From positions 1 to 64,000 of the forward strand of contig NZ_JANYUY010000038.1 in assembly GCF_025060755.1 (NCBI RefSeq): a stretch of DNA of 64,000 nucleotides, given 5' to 3'. Shown here piece by piece: positions 45,020 to 54,529 of this stretch (the first letter of the stretch is position 1; each line of letters starts with the position of its first letter). Source of the DNA: Paenibacillus doosanensis. Its GTDB lineage: Bacteria > Bacillota > Bacilli > Paenibacillales > NBRC-103111. The position numbers and the translations under genes were made by a program. Under the pieces are notes generated by a model that did not search any database, was not told the origin of the DNA, and was given only the letters and a program-made list of their open reading frames with translations.

Positions 45020-46213
45020 TTACACCCTTTGCAGCTTACGCTTCTCCGTCTTGCGGCGAGCTTGCGAGCGCGACATGCCCGCAGAGGCGGCAGCGGTTGC
45101 GGCCGCGATCGTTACCCCGGCGGCGCCGATCCAGCTGATGGACGTCAGCGACGCTTGCTCGACGACAACGCCGCCGATGCCTGCGCCCGCCGCCATGGCG
45201 AGCTGCAGCACGGAGCTGTTCAGGCTGAGCATAATGCCCGAAGCTTCCGGCGCCTGCCGGATCAAATTATACTGCTGGGTCGGCCCTGACGACCAGGCGG
45301 CGAAAGACCATAGCGCCAGCAGCGGCATCATGAGAGCGGGAGATGCTCCCGCCACGGAGATTAGAACGAGGGCCGCGGCATGAACGAGCATGCCTGAGAT
45401 CAGCGTGCGGGATACGCCCCATCGGTCCGTGCTGTAGCCTCCGAATTTGGAGCCGAGCAAGCTGGCGATGCCGAAGGCGAACAGCCCGATGCTGACCCCT
45501 TGCTCGCTCATTCCGGTCACGGTGAGAAGAAACGGCGAAATGTACGTATAAGCTATCGCGTAACCGGCGATCCAGAAGAAAGTGATCAGCAATGCGACCG
45601 CAATTCTCGGCTCCTTAAGCAGGGCCAGCTGCTTGCCGATCGGCACGGGCTCCTCGCCTCCCGATTTCGGAATGGTCAGCGCTACTGCGGCCATCGCGAG
45701 CAGGGCGAGCACGCCGATGCCTCCGAACACCATTCGCCAATCATAGTAAGAAGCGACGACTCGGCCGATCGGGACGCCGACGATCAGCGCGGTCGAGAAG
45801 CCCATCACAAGCGTGGCGATGGAGCTTCCCTGCTTATCGGAGGGAGCCAGCTTGGAAGCGACGGTTAGCGCGGTAACGACGAATACGCCGGTGCTGAGCG
45901 CCAGGATGATGCGCGAGGCGACGAGGAAGGCGAAGCCGGACAAGAGGACGGCGGCTGCGTTGCCGAGCACGAAAACGCCCAGGGAGTACAGTAGCAGCTT
46001 GCGGCGGTCCAGCCGCGAGGTGACGGCCATGAGCACCGGCGTCCCGAAGGCGTAAGCAAGTGAAAATACAGTGATAAGCTGACCCGCAGCAGATAAGGGA
46101 ACCCCGATATCCGCCGCCACTTTATCCAAAATCCCCGCGATAATAAATTCGGATGTGCCGACCAGGAAGCTGACGGCGGCAAGTATATAAATTTTCCATA
46201 CATAAGACTTCAT
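45020..46213 (-). CDS. MFS efflux transporter, AraJ/YdhP-like
   Basis: A 397-aa major facilitator with 12 predicted helices. Typical features of the drug/arabinose-type exporters are the first helix (FLVGTSEFIIAGIL), motif A-like TSRLDRRKLL, and VPIGRVVASYYDWRMVF in helix 5. It follows the ArsR regulator gene on the same strand, with one operator between them, so its export function is probably inducible by a metal or small molecule. The substrate is unknown. Confidence 0.88.
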   Translation of the reverse strand: MKSYVWKIYILAAVSFLVGTSEFIIAGILDKVAADIGVPLSAAGQLITVFSLAYAFGTPVLMAVTSRLDRRKLLLYSLGVFVLGNAAAVLLSGFAFLVASRIILALSTGVFVVTALTVASKLAPSDKQGSSIATLVMGFSTALIVGVPIGRVVASYYDWRMVFGGIGVLALLAMAAVALTIPKSGGEEPVPIGKQLALLKEPRIAVALLITFFWIAGYAIAYTYISPFLLTVTGMSEQGVSIGLFAFGIASLLGSKFGGYSTDRWGVSRTLISGMLVHAAALVLISVAGASPALMMPLLALWSFAAWSSGPTQQYNLIRQAPEASGIMLSLNSSVLQLAMAAGAGIGGVVVEQASLTSISWIGAAGVTIAAATAAASAGMSRSQARRKTEKRKLQRV

Positions 46214-46243
46214 CGTATTGCTCCTCTCTCCACTCTAATTTTA

Positions 46244-46265
46244 TATTTCTACAAATATAGAAATA
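46244..46265. promoter_or_regulatory. Operator 1 for the ArsR-type regulator
   Basis: TATTTCTA-CAAATA-TAGAAATA is an inverted repeat with eight-base arms just upstream of the MFS gene. Confidence 0.65.
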
Positions 46266-46279
46266 AACGATAAAAAAAA

Positions 46280-46561
46280 TTACTCCAGCAAAAAAGGCGC
46301 GTATTTTTGGGCAATATCACGGTTTACGCTGTAATAGATGTAAGTCCCGTCTTTGCGCAGATCCAGCAAGCCGCAGTCCGTGAGCTGTTTCAGATGATGC
46401 GACAGCGTGGAACCGGCGACGGATTCCAGCTTAGACATAATATCCGAGCAGCACAGATTCCTTTCCTCAGTCAGCAGCAGAGCGATTTTGATCCGGGTCG
46501 GCTCGCCGAGCGCTTTATATACTTTGACGGCTTGCCGAACTTCTGCGTTATCCTCGACCAT
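46280..46561 (-). CDS. ArsR family transcriptional regulator
   Basis: A 93-aa winged-helix repressor. The DNA-binding helices are in LESVAGSTLSHHLKQLTDCGLLDLRKDG, and the wing is TYIYYSV. A cysteine pair lies in NLCCSDI, the same place as the metal-sensing ELCVCDL motif of ArsR proteins, though the spacing differs. Two copies of one inverted repeat flank it (46244 and 46630), indicating that it represses itself and the MFS pump. Confidence 0.9.
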   Translation of the reverse strand: MVEDNAEVRQAVKVYKALGEPTRIKIALLLTEERNLCCSDIMSKLESVAGSTLSHHLKQLTDCGLLDLRKDGTYIYYSVNRDIAQKYAPFLLE

Positions 46562-46629
46562 ACTAACCTCACCTTTGCTTATAAAGTCTGCCCGACGGAG
46601 TTACTTTCGCGCATGGACTCTTTATTCGT

Positions 46630-46651
46630 TATTTCTACAAGTATGGAAATT
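46630..46651. promoter_or_regulatory. Operator 2 for the ArsR-type regulator
   Basis: TATTTCTA-CAAGTA-TGGAAATT repeats the operator seen at 46244, with a few changes, upstream of the regulator gene. Confidence 0.65.
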
Positions 46652-46855
46652 AAAATAGCACAGTTTTCGGTGAAAGTAAATACTGTTTTTCAAACGAAAT
46701 ATCCGAATAAGCCCGCCATAAAAAAACACAAGCAAAAAAACACAATAAAAGAACGTATGCCCGCATAAGAAAGCATAATCATTCCTTTGGGGACGAGACC
46801 TATAATGAATTCTTGATGTTAGCGTTTTCATTTTTATGGAGAGAGGTGTTGGGAA

Positions 46856-49800
46856 TTGAGGGAAAAGATCCATCGTTTCAAGCTAGCGGTTATAGCATTG
46901 CTCGTTTTTTCCTTGCTGCTGCCGAGCGGGTTGATCGTGCAGCCTACGGGGGCGAAGGCGGCCCAGCTTGCCAATTTGGCGCTGGGGAAGAAAGTGTCGG
47001 CCAGCACGACGTCGAATGCCGAAAAAAACGGAACGGGCTTGGCCGTTGACGGCGACGTCAGCACTAGCTGGAATTCCAACAGCAAAGATTTAAGTCCCTG
47101 GTTTCAAGTCGATTTCGGAGAGCCTGCGACCTTTAACGAGGTGAAGCTGAACTGGAGATCGACGAACGTCAAGCAGATTTCGATTCAGTATATGGACAGC
47201 GATGGCAAATGGAAGGATGTTTTCGTCAAGCGGCCTCCTTATCAAGCCGTCGATACGATCGATTTTCAATCGGTGACCTCTTCTTCCGTAAGATTGCAGA
47301 TGAATTTTGACAGCAAAAACTTCCAATTGTATGAATTCGAGGTGTACAACAACCCGGATGCGGCGCCGCCGTCGGAGCATCTGAGCAGCGTAACGCTGAC
47401 GGATGCGAGCCCGCATCTGTATAAACAGGACGAAGTCGTGCCTCTTGCGGTGAACGCCGAGAAGTCCCTCATCCTCTCCGGCAAGCTCGATAACGGCAGC
47501 GATGCCGTACTGGACGGCAGCACGACTTATTTTACAAGCTCCGATCCGTCGGTCGCTTCGGTGGATAATACCGGCAAAATCAAGGCGCTCAAGGACGGGA
47601 AGACGAAAATTACAGCCGAGGCCATCGTCGGCGGTACGCTGATCGGGACGAGCATCCAGCTCGAAGTGTACGATCCGGCGCAGCAGATCAATGCGGTCCA
47701 AGGCAAACCGGCGACGGCGAGCTCAGGCAATGCGGCGGCGGCAGTCGACGGCACGAACGCTGCGTGGATTCCAAGCGCGGCGGATGTAGGCGATGATCAA
47801 GCCTCCTGGCTGCAGACGAGTCTTACCGATACGTATTCGTTCAACCGCGCGCTCCTTACATTCGTAAATCCTGAGAAGCTGAGCGGATACGCGATTCAAG
47901 CGTCGAGCGACGGAACGGTATGGAAGGACGTGTATACGAAGACAGGAACGGTGGCCGCGACCGAATCGGTTATTTTCCCGAAAACGAACGGCGATTTTAT
48001 TCGGCTCAAGCTGTCTCATCTGTCCGAAGGGGCGGGCGTGCAGGAATTTGAAGTTTACGGTAGCCTGCTGGATATTTTGAAGACCGTTCAATTTTACGAC
48101 GGTCAGCAAACTTATGCTCAGCTGAACGACACGATCTACTTAAACAAGGGAGATACGGCCCAGCTCAAGCTGAAAGGGACGCTGACCCGAGGCGATGAGC
48201 CGGCGGATCTGTCCAAAGCGACGGTGACGTACACTTCGAAAAATACGAAGGTCGCCACGATCGACGGCAACGCGAAAATTACAGCGGTGGACGAAGGCGT
48301 CGTCCTCGTGTACGCGACGGCGGTGCTGAATGAAAAAACAGTGTATTCGAGTATTTGGGTGGAGGTCGCCAATCCGAATAAGGATCTCAAGCCTTTGCTT
48401 GCCGATCTGGAGCTGGCTCATCCCAGCATGACGATCGATATCGGGGAGCCGGCTTTGCTGCAGATCGGGGACGCGTATCCGTCGGTTACGGCGCTTCCGT
48501 ATGTCGACGCTGCGATCAGCGCGGAGCTGGTGCTGCACGACCATGAAACGATTCAAACGCTGCAATCGATTCCAGCTCGTCAATTCCAGGCCGGTGACAG
48601 CCAGAGCATCCCGTTTGCGGGCGCGGTCTCGCAGTACGGTCAATATGAGATTCGGCTGACGATCGACTCGGCAGGCAATCCAACGGCGTACGACACGTTC
48701 TATTTTACGGTGCTGGACCCGGCGATGCTCAAGACGGATCAAAGCAATATCGTCTATTTGGGAACGGATGGAAGACTGGTCTACGTGCCGGACTACAAAG
48801 GAAACCGCGTGCTCGATTTCTCGAACGTCGGTTATCAAGGCGGCGGCGCAGCGCTCCCGGACGTTCCGGTGAAGGTTGTCGTCGAACCGGTTCAAGGCGA
48901 TGCCACGCAGCTGATTCAAGATGCCATCGATCAAGTTTCAGCGATGCCGGAGGATGAGGGCGGAATTCGCGGCGCCGTCTTATTGAAGAAGGGCAGATAC
49001 GACATTGCGGGTTCCCTGAGCATGCCGGTCGGCGGCGTCGTCCTGCGGGGCGAAGGACAGGATGAGCGTGACGGTACGCTTCTGTTCGGAACCGGCAGTG
49101 AAGCAAGAACGCTAATTCAAGCGGGCAGTACGGTCGGCGTACAGGTCGATTCCGCCACGGCGCAGGACATAACCGATATGTTCGTGCCGGCGGGAGCGCG
49201 CTCGTTCCGGGTTGCCGACGCCAGCGGGTTCAAGGTGAACGATACGGTCATTGTGCGCCGCGTCGGCAACCAGAGCTGGATTCATGCGACCAATATGGAC
49301 AAAATTTACGACCGTCCGGGCTTGCCGCCGGGATCTTCGTCACAGATGACGCCGTTCAATCTCGATTTTGACCGGGAAATTACCAAGATTGAGGGCAACG
49401 TCATTACGGTAGACGCTCCGATCGCCAATTCCATCGAAAGACGATGGGGCGGAGGGCAAATTATGAAGTATTCGGACCCTGGCCGTATTGAAAATATAGG
49501 CGTCGAAAATATGGCCGTCGATTCCGACTTCGATCCTTCGATTATGAGTACCGTTATGGACAACGATACGACGGACCCGTATTATGCGGACGATAATCAC
49601 CTGCAAACGTTCGTCGCGATGAACGGTTTGAAAAATAGCTGGGTCCGCGATGTGACGGGCAAGCATCTGGCGACCTCACTGGTCAAAATAGACCGAAACG
49701 CCAAATGGGTGACCGTCCAGGACTGCAGAGTCACCGATTTTGTCAGCACCATTACCGGCGGAACCCGGTATGCCTATTATTTTGTCGGCCAATTGAACCT

Positions 49801-52426
49801 GGTGCAGCGCTCTTATTCGGAAACGGAGCGCCATGCGTTCGTATTCGACAGCCGGGTTCCGGGCCCGAATGTAATTCATAACAGCGAATCGCAGAAAAAT
49901 TACAACTCCAGCGAACCGCATCACCGCTGGTCGACAGGCGGCTTGTTCGATCAGGTCAAAGGTCATATCGTGATCCGTGACCGCGTTTGGCTGGGCAGCG
50001 GACATACGTGGGCCGGAGCGAATTACGTAACGTGGAACACCGAAGGCATTTTGACGGCACAGCAGCCTCCTACGGCGCAAAACTATGCGATCGGGCATGT
50101 CGGAGCCAAAGAGCCGGGAATCGTTCCCGACGACTACGATACGCGTCCGAGAAAGGATGCGTATTGGGATCATCTCGGCAGCCATGTCGATCCTCCCAGC
50201 TTATATTTACAGCAGCTTCAGGACCGGCTCGGCGAAGAGGCCGTTAAGGCGATCCAGCCGCAGCCGTACGGTATAGGTAAGCCGTCTGCGCCAGCGGGCT
50301 TAAGCGCCGCGGCGGGAGACGCGCAGGCGTCGCTGACGTGGAGTACGGTGAGCGGAGCGACCTATTACAACGTCAAGCGCAGCACGACGCAAGGAACGGG
50401 CTATGTCAACATTGCTTCCCATGTGACGGACAATCATTACACGGATACGGGGCTCGTCAACGGAACGACCTATTATTATGTCGTCACGGCGGCGAACAGC
50501 GCAGGCGAGAGCGCGGAATCCAATGAAGCGTCGGCCGTGCCGAGCGCGGGAATGACGGTGCAAGTGCCTGATGCGCCAGCGGGCTTAAGCGCCGCGGCGG
50601 GAGACGCGCAGGCGTCGCTGACGTGGAATACGGTGAGCGGAGCGACCTATTACAACGTTAAGCGCAGTACGATGCAAGGAACGGGCTATGTCAACATTGC
50701 TTCCCATGTGACGGACAATCATTACACGGATACGGGGCTCGTCAACGGAACGACCTATTATTATGTCGTCACGGCGGCGAATAGCGCAGGCGAGAGCGCG
50801 GAATCCAATGAAGCGTCGGCCGTGCCGAGCGCGGGAATGACGGTGCAAGTGCCCGATGCGCCAGCGGGCTTAAGCGCCGCGGCGGGAGACGCGCAGGCGA
50901 CGCTGACGTGGAATACGGTGAGCGGAGCGACCTATTACAACGTCAAACGCAGCACGATGCAAGGAACGGGCTATGTCAACATTGCTGCGAATGTGACGTC
51001 GAATGTGTACAAAGACCTCGGTTTGACGAACGGGGCCGCCTACTATTATGTCGTTACGGCGGCCAATGATGCCGGCGAAAGCGCCTATTCCAACGAAGCT
51101 TCCGCGAAGCCTAATCGGACGATAGTCAGAAGAAGCGGCGGGGGAGGCGGCTCTTCGGCAGCGGCTCCGATCGTTCAGTCCGGCAAGGACGGGGCGCAGT
51201 TCTTGAACGTCGACCCGGTTATCGAGAAGATGGCGGACGGCAGAACCGCAGCCAAAGTCACCTTGGATGAAGCTGCCGTAACCAATGCGATCGAAGCATT
51301 GATCGCGGATGCATCTGCAGCGCCTCAAATTACAATCGAAGCCACAAGCGGCGATGCCGACGCAGCCGTGTTCCAGCTTCCGGCTCAAGTATTGGCGGAT
51401 GCCCTGGGCAAGCTGCCGCAGCTGGTCGTCTGCGTGAAGTATGGCGGTACGACGTACAGCCTGCCGATCCGCGCGGTCGACTTCGCGGCCCTGGCTAAGC
51501 AGCTCGGAACGGAAGTGAAGGACGTGCAGCTGACGCTGTCGATGGAGCGCGTCAATAACGACACACTGCAAGCCGTCAAAGATAATGCGAAGCAAGCGGG
51601 GCTGGAGATCGTCTCCGAGGTGGTCGATTTCCGCGTGACTGCCGAAGCCAAAGGCAAATCGGTCTCCGTAACGGACTTCGGTACGAACTACGTCTCGCGG
51701 ACGATGAGCGTCGGCAAGACGCTGGACGCGAGTCGGTCGACGGCTGTTCTGTACAATCCTTCGACCGGCAAGTTCAGCTTCGTTCCGGCGATATTCAGCA
51801 CCGGCGGCAGCGGGACGCAGGTTACGATCAAGCGTCCGGGCAACAGCATCTATGCCGTTGCCGAGTCGGGCAAATCGTTCCCGGATTTGGCCGGCCACTG
51901 GTCCCGCGCCGATGTGGAGCTGCTCGCATCGAAGCTGGTCGTCAACGGCATGACGGATACAACCTTCAGTCCGGACAGCCGAATTACCCGGGCCGAATTC
52001 GCGGCGATTCTCGTTCGCGCCCTGGGATTGTCCGGTAGCGGCGCTTCCCGGTTCTCCGACGTAACATCGTCGGACTGGTATTCGGACGTCGTCGGCGCTG
52101 CCGTTAAGGCCGGTCTGATCGACGGCTTCGAAGACGGCACATTCAAGCCGGACGCGAATATAACCCGCGAACAAATGGCCGTCATGGCGGCGCGAGCACT
52201 GAAGCTTGTGAGCAAACCGGCCTCTGGCGACGCCGCAGCCTTGAAGGCATTCGCCGACGGTCCGGCGATCGGCGGCTGGGCTAAGGAAGCGGTCGCGCAA
52301 GTTTTGAACGCGCGCATCATGAACGGCATGACGGACCGCAACTTCGCGCCAACTGACCATGCAACGCGCGCGGAAGCGGCCGTGATGGTCAAACGTCTTC
52401 TGCAGTACGCGGAGCTTATGAATTAA
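46856..52426 (+). CDS. S-layer-anchored multidomain beta-helix surface protein
   Basis: An 1856-aa exported protein. Order: signal peptide (1-35, cut after AKA); F5/8C discoidin-like domain (about 37-170); Ig-like/BIG2 (about 175-275); second discoidin-like domain (about 280-405); BIG2 (about 410-515); a beta region (about 520-660); right-handed beta-helix resembling pectate-lyase/GH28-type folds (about 680-1140); three fibronectin type III domains (about 1144-1428); a GGGGGSS linker; an unassigned domain (about 1440-1670); three S-layer homology domains (1674-1856) that bind cell-wall polysaccharide. TTG start with GAGAGGTG upstream. Probably a cell-bound polysaccharide lyase or hydrolase; the activity is not provable from sequence. 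Confidence 0.9.
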   Translation: MREKIHRFKLAVIALLVFSLLLPSGLIVQPTGAKAAQLANLALGKKVSASTTSNAEKNGTGLAVDGDVSTSWNSNSKDLSPWFQVDFGEPATFNEVKLNWRSTNVKQISIQYMDSDGKWKDVFVKRPPYQAVDTIDFQSVTSSSVRLQMNFDSKNFQLYEFEVYNNPDAAPPSEHLSSVTLTDASPHLYKQDEVVPLAVNAEKSLILSGKLDNGSDAVLDGSTTYFTSSDPSVASVDNTGKIKALKDGKTKITAEAIVGGTLIGTSIQLEVYDPAQQINAVQGKPATASSGNAAAAVDGTNAAWIPSAADVGDDQASWLQTSLTDTYSFNRALLTFVNPEKLSGYAIQASSDGTVWKDVYTKTGTVAATESVIFPKTNGDFIRLKLSHLSEGAGVQEFEVYGSLLDILKTVQFYDGQQTYAQLNDTIYLNKGDTAQLKLKGTLTRGDEPADLSKATVTYTSKNTKVATIDGNAKITAVDEGVVLVYATAVLNEKTVYSSIWVEVANPNKDLKPLLADLELAHPSMTIDIGEPALLQIGDAYPSVTALPYVDAAISAELVLHDHETIQTLQSIPARQFQAGDSQSIPFAGAVSQYGQYEIRLTIDSAGNPTAYDTFYFTVLDPAMLKTDQSNIVYLGTDGRLVYVPDYKGNRVLDFSNVGYQGGGAALPDVPVKVVVEPVQGDATQLIQDAIDQVSAMPEDEGGIRGAVLLKKGRYDIAGSLSMPVGGVVLRGEGQDERDGTLLFGTGSEARTLIQAGSTVGVQVDSATAQDITDMFVPAGARSFRVADASGFKVNDTVIVRRVGNQSWIHATNMDKIYDRPGLPPGSSSQMTPFNLDFDREITKIEGNVITVDAPIANSIERRWGGGQIMKYSDPGRIENIGVENMAVDSDFDPSIMSTVMDNDTTDPYYADDNHLQTFVAMNGLKNSWVRDVTGKHLATSLVKIDRNAKWVTVQDCRVTDFVSTITGGTRYAYYFVGQLNLVQRSYSETERHAFVFDSRVPGPNVIHNSESQKNYNSSEPHHRWSTGGLFDQVKGHIVIRDRVWLGSGHTWAGANYVTWNTEGILTAQQPPTAQNYAIGHVGAKEPGIVPDDYDTRPRKDAYWDHLGSHVDPPSLYLQQLQDRLGEEAVKAIQPQPYGIGKPSAPAGLSAAAGDAQASLTWSTVSGATYYNVKRSTTQGTGYVNIASHVTDNHYTDTGLVNGTTYYYVVTAANSAGESAESNEASAVPSAGMTVQVPDAPAGLSAAAGDAQASLTWNTVSGATYYNVKRSTMQGTGYVNIASHVTDNHYTDTGLVNGTTYYYVVTAANSAGESAESNEASAVPSAGMTVQVPDAPAGLSAAAGDAQATLTWNTVSGATYYNVKRSTMQGTGYVNIAANVTSNVYKDLGLTNGAAYYYVVTAANDAGESAYSNEASAKPNRTIVRRSGGGGGSSAAAPIVQSGKDGAQFLNVDPVIEKMADGRTAAKVTLDEAAVTNAIEALIADASAAPQITIEATSGDADAAVFQLPAQVLADALGKLPQLVVCVKYGGTTYSLPIRAVDFAALAKQLGTEVKDVQLTLSMERVNNDTLQAVKDNAKQAGLEIVSEVVDFRVTAEAKGKSVSVTDFGTNYVSRTMSVGKTLDASRSTAVLYNPSTGKFSFVPAIFSTGGSGTQVTIKRPGNSIYAVAESGKSFPDLAGHWSRADVELLASKLVVNGMTDTTFSPDSRITRAEFAAILVRALGLSGSGASRFSDVTSSDWYSDVVGAAVKAGLIDGFEDGTFKPDANITREQMAVMAARALKLVSKPASGDAAALKAFADGPAIGGWAKEAVAQVLNARIMNGMTDRNFAPTDHATRAEAAVMVKRLLQYAELMN
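50285..51110 (+). repeat. Tandem fibronectin III repeats (285-base period)
   Basis: Within the surface-protein gene, a 285-base unit (95 codons) occurs three times, starting near 50287, 50572 and 50857. Units 1 and 2 differ at only a few bases. Unit 3 is nearly identical in its first half and diverges after about 50985. This indicates recent duplication. Confidence 0.92.
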
Positions 52427-52434
52427 CCGATCGG

Positions 52435-52492
52435 GCACCTCTATGGCCCCGATATGCCGACAGGCGTATCGGGCGCTTTAGAGGTGCTTTTT
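52435..52492 (+). terminator. Intrinsic terminator of the surface-protein gene
   Basis: GCACCTCTA pairs with TAGAGGTGC around an inner stem CCCGATA/TATCGGG, then TTTTT. Confidence 0.85.
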
Positions 52493-52699
52493 GCCGTCGC
52501 CAATGGTTGTGCTTTTCAGATCACAGGCCCTGGTTCCTTGTATTCAGCCCGTTATTTACAATCGGTTAACAAAATCCGAATAGGACTTTAACACTGAGAT
52601 AAATTTCCTATGCTATAGTGCAAGTAGGTATATAGGCGGGATAAGGCGCGAGAGAAACGCCGTTTCTGCAATCGACAACTACTTAGCGGTGAGGCGGGG

Positions 52700-54529
52700 A
52701 TGAGGAGCATGACCACTAGCAAACCGGACTCTTACGGGGCGGAGCAACGCCCGGAATTTGAAATCGGTGAACATGACATCGGGGACATCGTGCAATGCCA
52801 GCGAATCCATTCCGTTTATCAGCCGATCGTTTCGCTTAGAGACGGCGGGATCTTAGGCTATGAGGCGCTGACCCGCGGGCCCGCCGGCAGCCCGCTTCAT
52901 TCGCCGGACCGCCTGTTCTCTTCCGCAGCGCGGGCCGGATTGCTTTACCCGCTCGACAGACTGGCGAGAGAGAAGGCGATCCGCGGCGCGTTCTTTGCAG
53001 AAGGCCGCGAGCTGTTGTTTCTTAACATATCCGCAGCCGTATTGAACGATCCGCAGTTCGTTCCGGGCCGAACGCTGGAGCTGCTGGAGGCCAAGGGGAT
53101 GGACCCGGGGCGGATCGTATTCGAGCTGACCGAACGAAGCTCGATCGAAGATTTCTCGGCTGCGAAGAGAATATTGGAGCATTATCGCAATCAAGGCTAC
53201 CGGATCGCGATCGACGACGCCGGGGCGGGCTATTCCTCGCTCCAGGCGATAGCCGAGCTGCAGCCGGATTTTATTAAGGTGGACCGCTCTTTGGTGCAGG
53301 GGGTTCAACATCATAAGACGAAGGAAGCCATTTTGGAGACGTTCGTCTCTTTTGCCCGCAAGCTCGGTATTGAAATGATCGCCGAAGGCATCGAGCAGCA
53401 GGAGGAACTGCTTTATTTGACCCGGATGGGAGTTCATTACGGCCAAGGCTATTTGCTCGGCGCCCCCGGATCGGAGCAGGCCGTCGTCAGCGACCGGCTG
53501 GTGCGTCATATCGTGCAGCACAGAAAAATTCACGATACGGCCGGCAGCGCCTGGACGATAGGGGATTTGTGCTCGCCGGCCGCTGCGTTCGACCGCCAGA
53601 CGCAAATTTCCGAGGTTGCCGATTACTTTAAAAATCATCTGAATGCCCAAGGCGTCGTCATCGTATCGGACGGCATCCCGGTAGGCTTAATGATGCGGGA
53701 GCGATTGTTCCAGCAGTTGGCCGGGCAGTACGGGTTCTCGCTGTTCTGGCATCGAACGATCGATCAATTCATGGATGCGCATCCGCTGATCGTCGATGAG
53801 CACATGCCGGTAGAAACGGTCTCCACGCTGGCGACTTCCCGGGCCATCAACAACTTGTACGACCTGGTCGTGATTACGCGCGAAGGGCGAATGGCCGGAG
53901 CCGCCTCGATCCGCGCGATCCTGGAATGCATTACGAACGCCCGGATGGAGAACGCCAAGGTGGCCAGCCCGCTGACGGGACTGCCGGGCAATATCCAGAT
54001 TTACCGCGAGCTGAACAAGCGCCTCTCGGACAATAAACGGTTTGCGGTCATCTATGCCGACCTGGATTATTTCAAATGGTTTAACGACCGCTACGGATTT
54101 CAAAAAGGCGATCAGCTTATTCAATTTGCGGCGGATATTATTCAGCAGTCGGTCGTGGTCTGCGGCCATCCGTTCGATTTTGTCGGCCATATCGGAGGCG
54201 ACGACTTCATCGTCATCACCTCGGCCGAGCAGCCCGAGAAGCTGTGCAAGGAATTGATAAGGCGGTTCGATCAAGGTGCCTGCCTGTTCGTGGAAGGCGA
54301 CAAAGGGATCTTCGTGGAGGACCGCAGCGGCAACCGGGTAGAGGCGAAAAGCGTAACCGTCTCGTTATCGCTGATTTTGTGCGAGCGGGAAGCGGCCGTT
54401 ACGCCGGAGCAAATTTCCCAAGTCGCCGCCAAGCTGAAAAAACAGTCCAAAAGCGTCATCGGCAGCGCCTTCCGTTCCGAACGCATCGGGCTTGGAGGGG
54501 AAGACGTTCAGAACAATTCGAGCAGCTGA
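52700..54529 (+). CDS. EAL-GGDEF cyclic-di-GMP protein
   Basis: A 609-aa cytoplasmic protein. The EAL phosphodiesterase domain (about 33-270) keeps GYEALTRG, the metal-site IDDAGAGYS, KVDRSLV and the EGIEQ Glu. A middle section (about 290-415) has the pattern of a CBS-pair sensor. A C-terminal GGDEF-type domain (about 430-590) keeps YADLDYFKWFNDRYG and GGDDF. Both enzyme motifs look intact, so it could make or break c-di-GMP. EAL before GGDEF is the reverse of the usual order. ATG at 52700 follows GTGAGGCGGGG; ATG 52709 is possible. Confidence 0.88.
   Translation: MRSMTTSKPDSYGAEQRPEFEIGEHDIGDIVQCQRIHSVYQPIVSLRDGGILGYEALTRGPAGSPLHSPDRLFSSAARAGLLYPLDRLAREKAIRGAFFAEGRELLFLNISAAVLNDPQFVPGRTLELLEAKGMDPGRIVFELTERSSIEDFSAAKRILEHYRNQGYRIAIDDAGAGYSSLQAIAELQPDFIKVDRSLVQGVQHHKTKEAILETFVSFARKLGIEMIAEGIEQQEELLYLTRMGVHYGQGYLLGAPGSEQAVVSDRLVRHIVQHRKIHDTAGSAWTIGDLCSPAAAFDRQTQISEVADYFKNHLNAQGVVIVSDGIPVGLMMRERLFQQLAGQYGFSLFWHRTIDQFMDAHPLIVDEHMPVETVSTLATSRAINNLYDLVVITREGRMAGAASIRAILECITNARMENAKVASPLTGLPGNIQIYRELNKRLSDNKRFAVIYADLDYFKWFNDRYGFQKGDQLIQFAADIIQQSVVVCGHPFDFVGHIGGDDFIVITSAEQPEKLCKELIRRFDQGACLFVEGDKGIFVEDRSGNRVEAKSVTVSLSLILCEREAAVTPEQISQVAAKLKKQSKSVIGSAFRSERIGLGGEDVQNNSSS

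Noticed and set aside
46660-46760. A-rich tract before the surface-protein gene as an origin or binding region
   Set aside because: No DnaA-box clusters or iterons seen; simple AT-rich intergenic DNA explains it.
50870-52438. 522-codon minus-strand frame opposite FN3/SLH repeats
   Set aside because: Begins inside a repeat; the same frame recurs as identical short frames in the other FN3 copies, showing that it is only the complement of the repeat.
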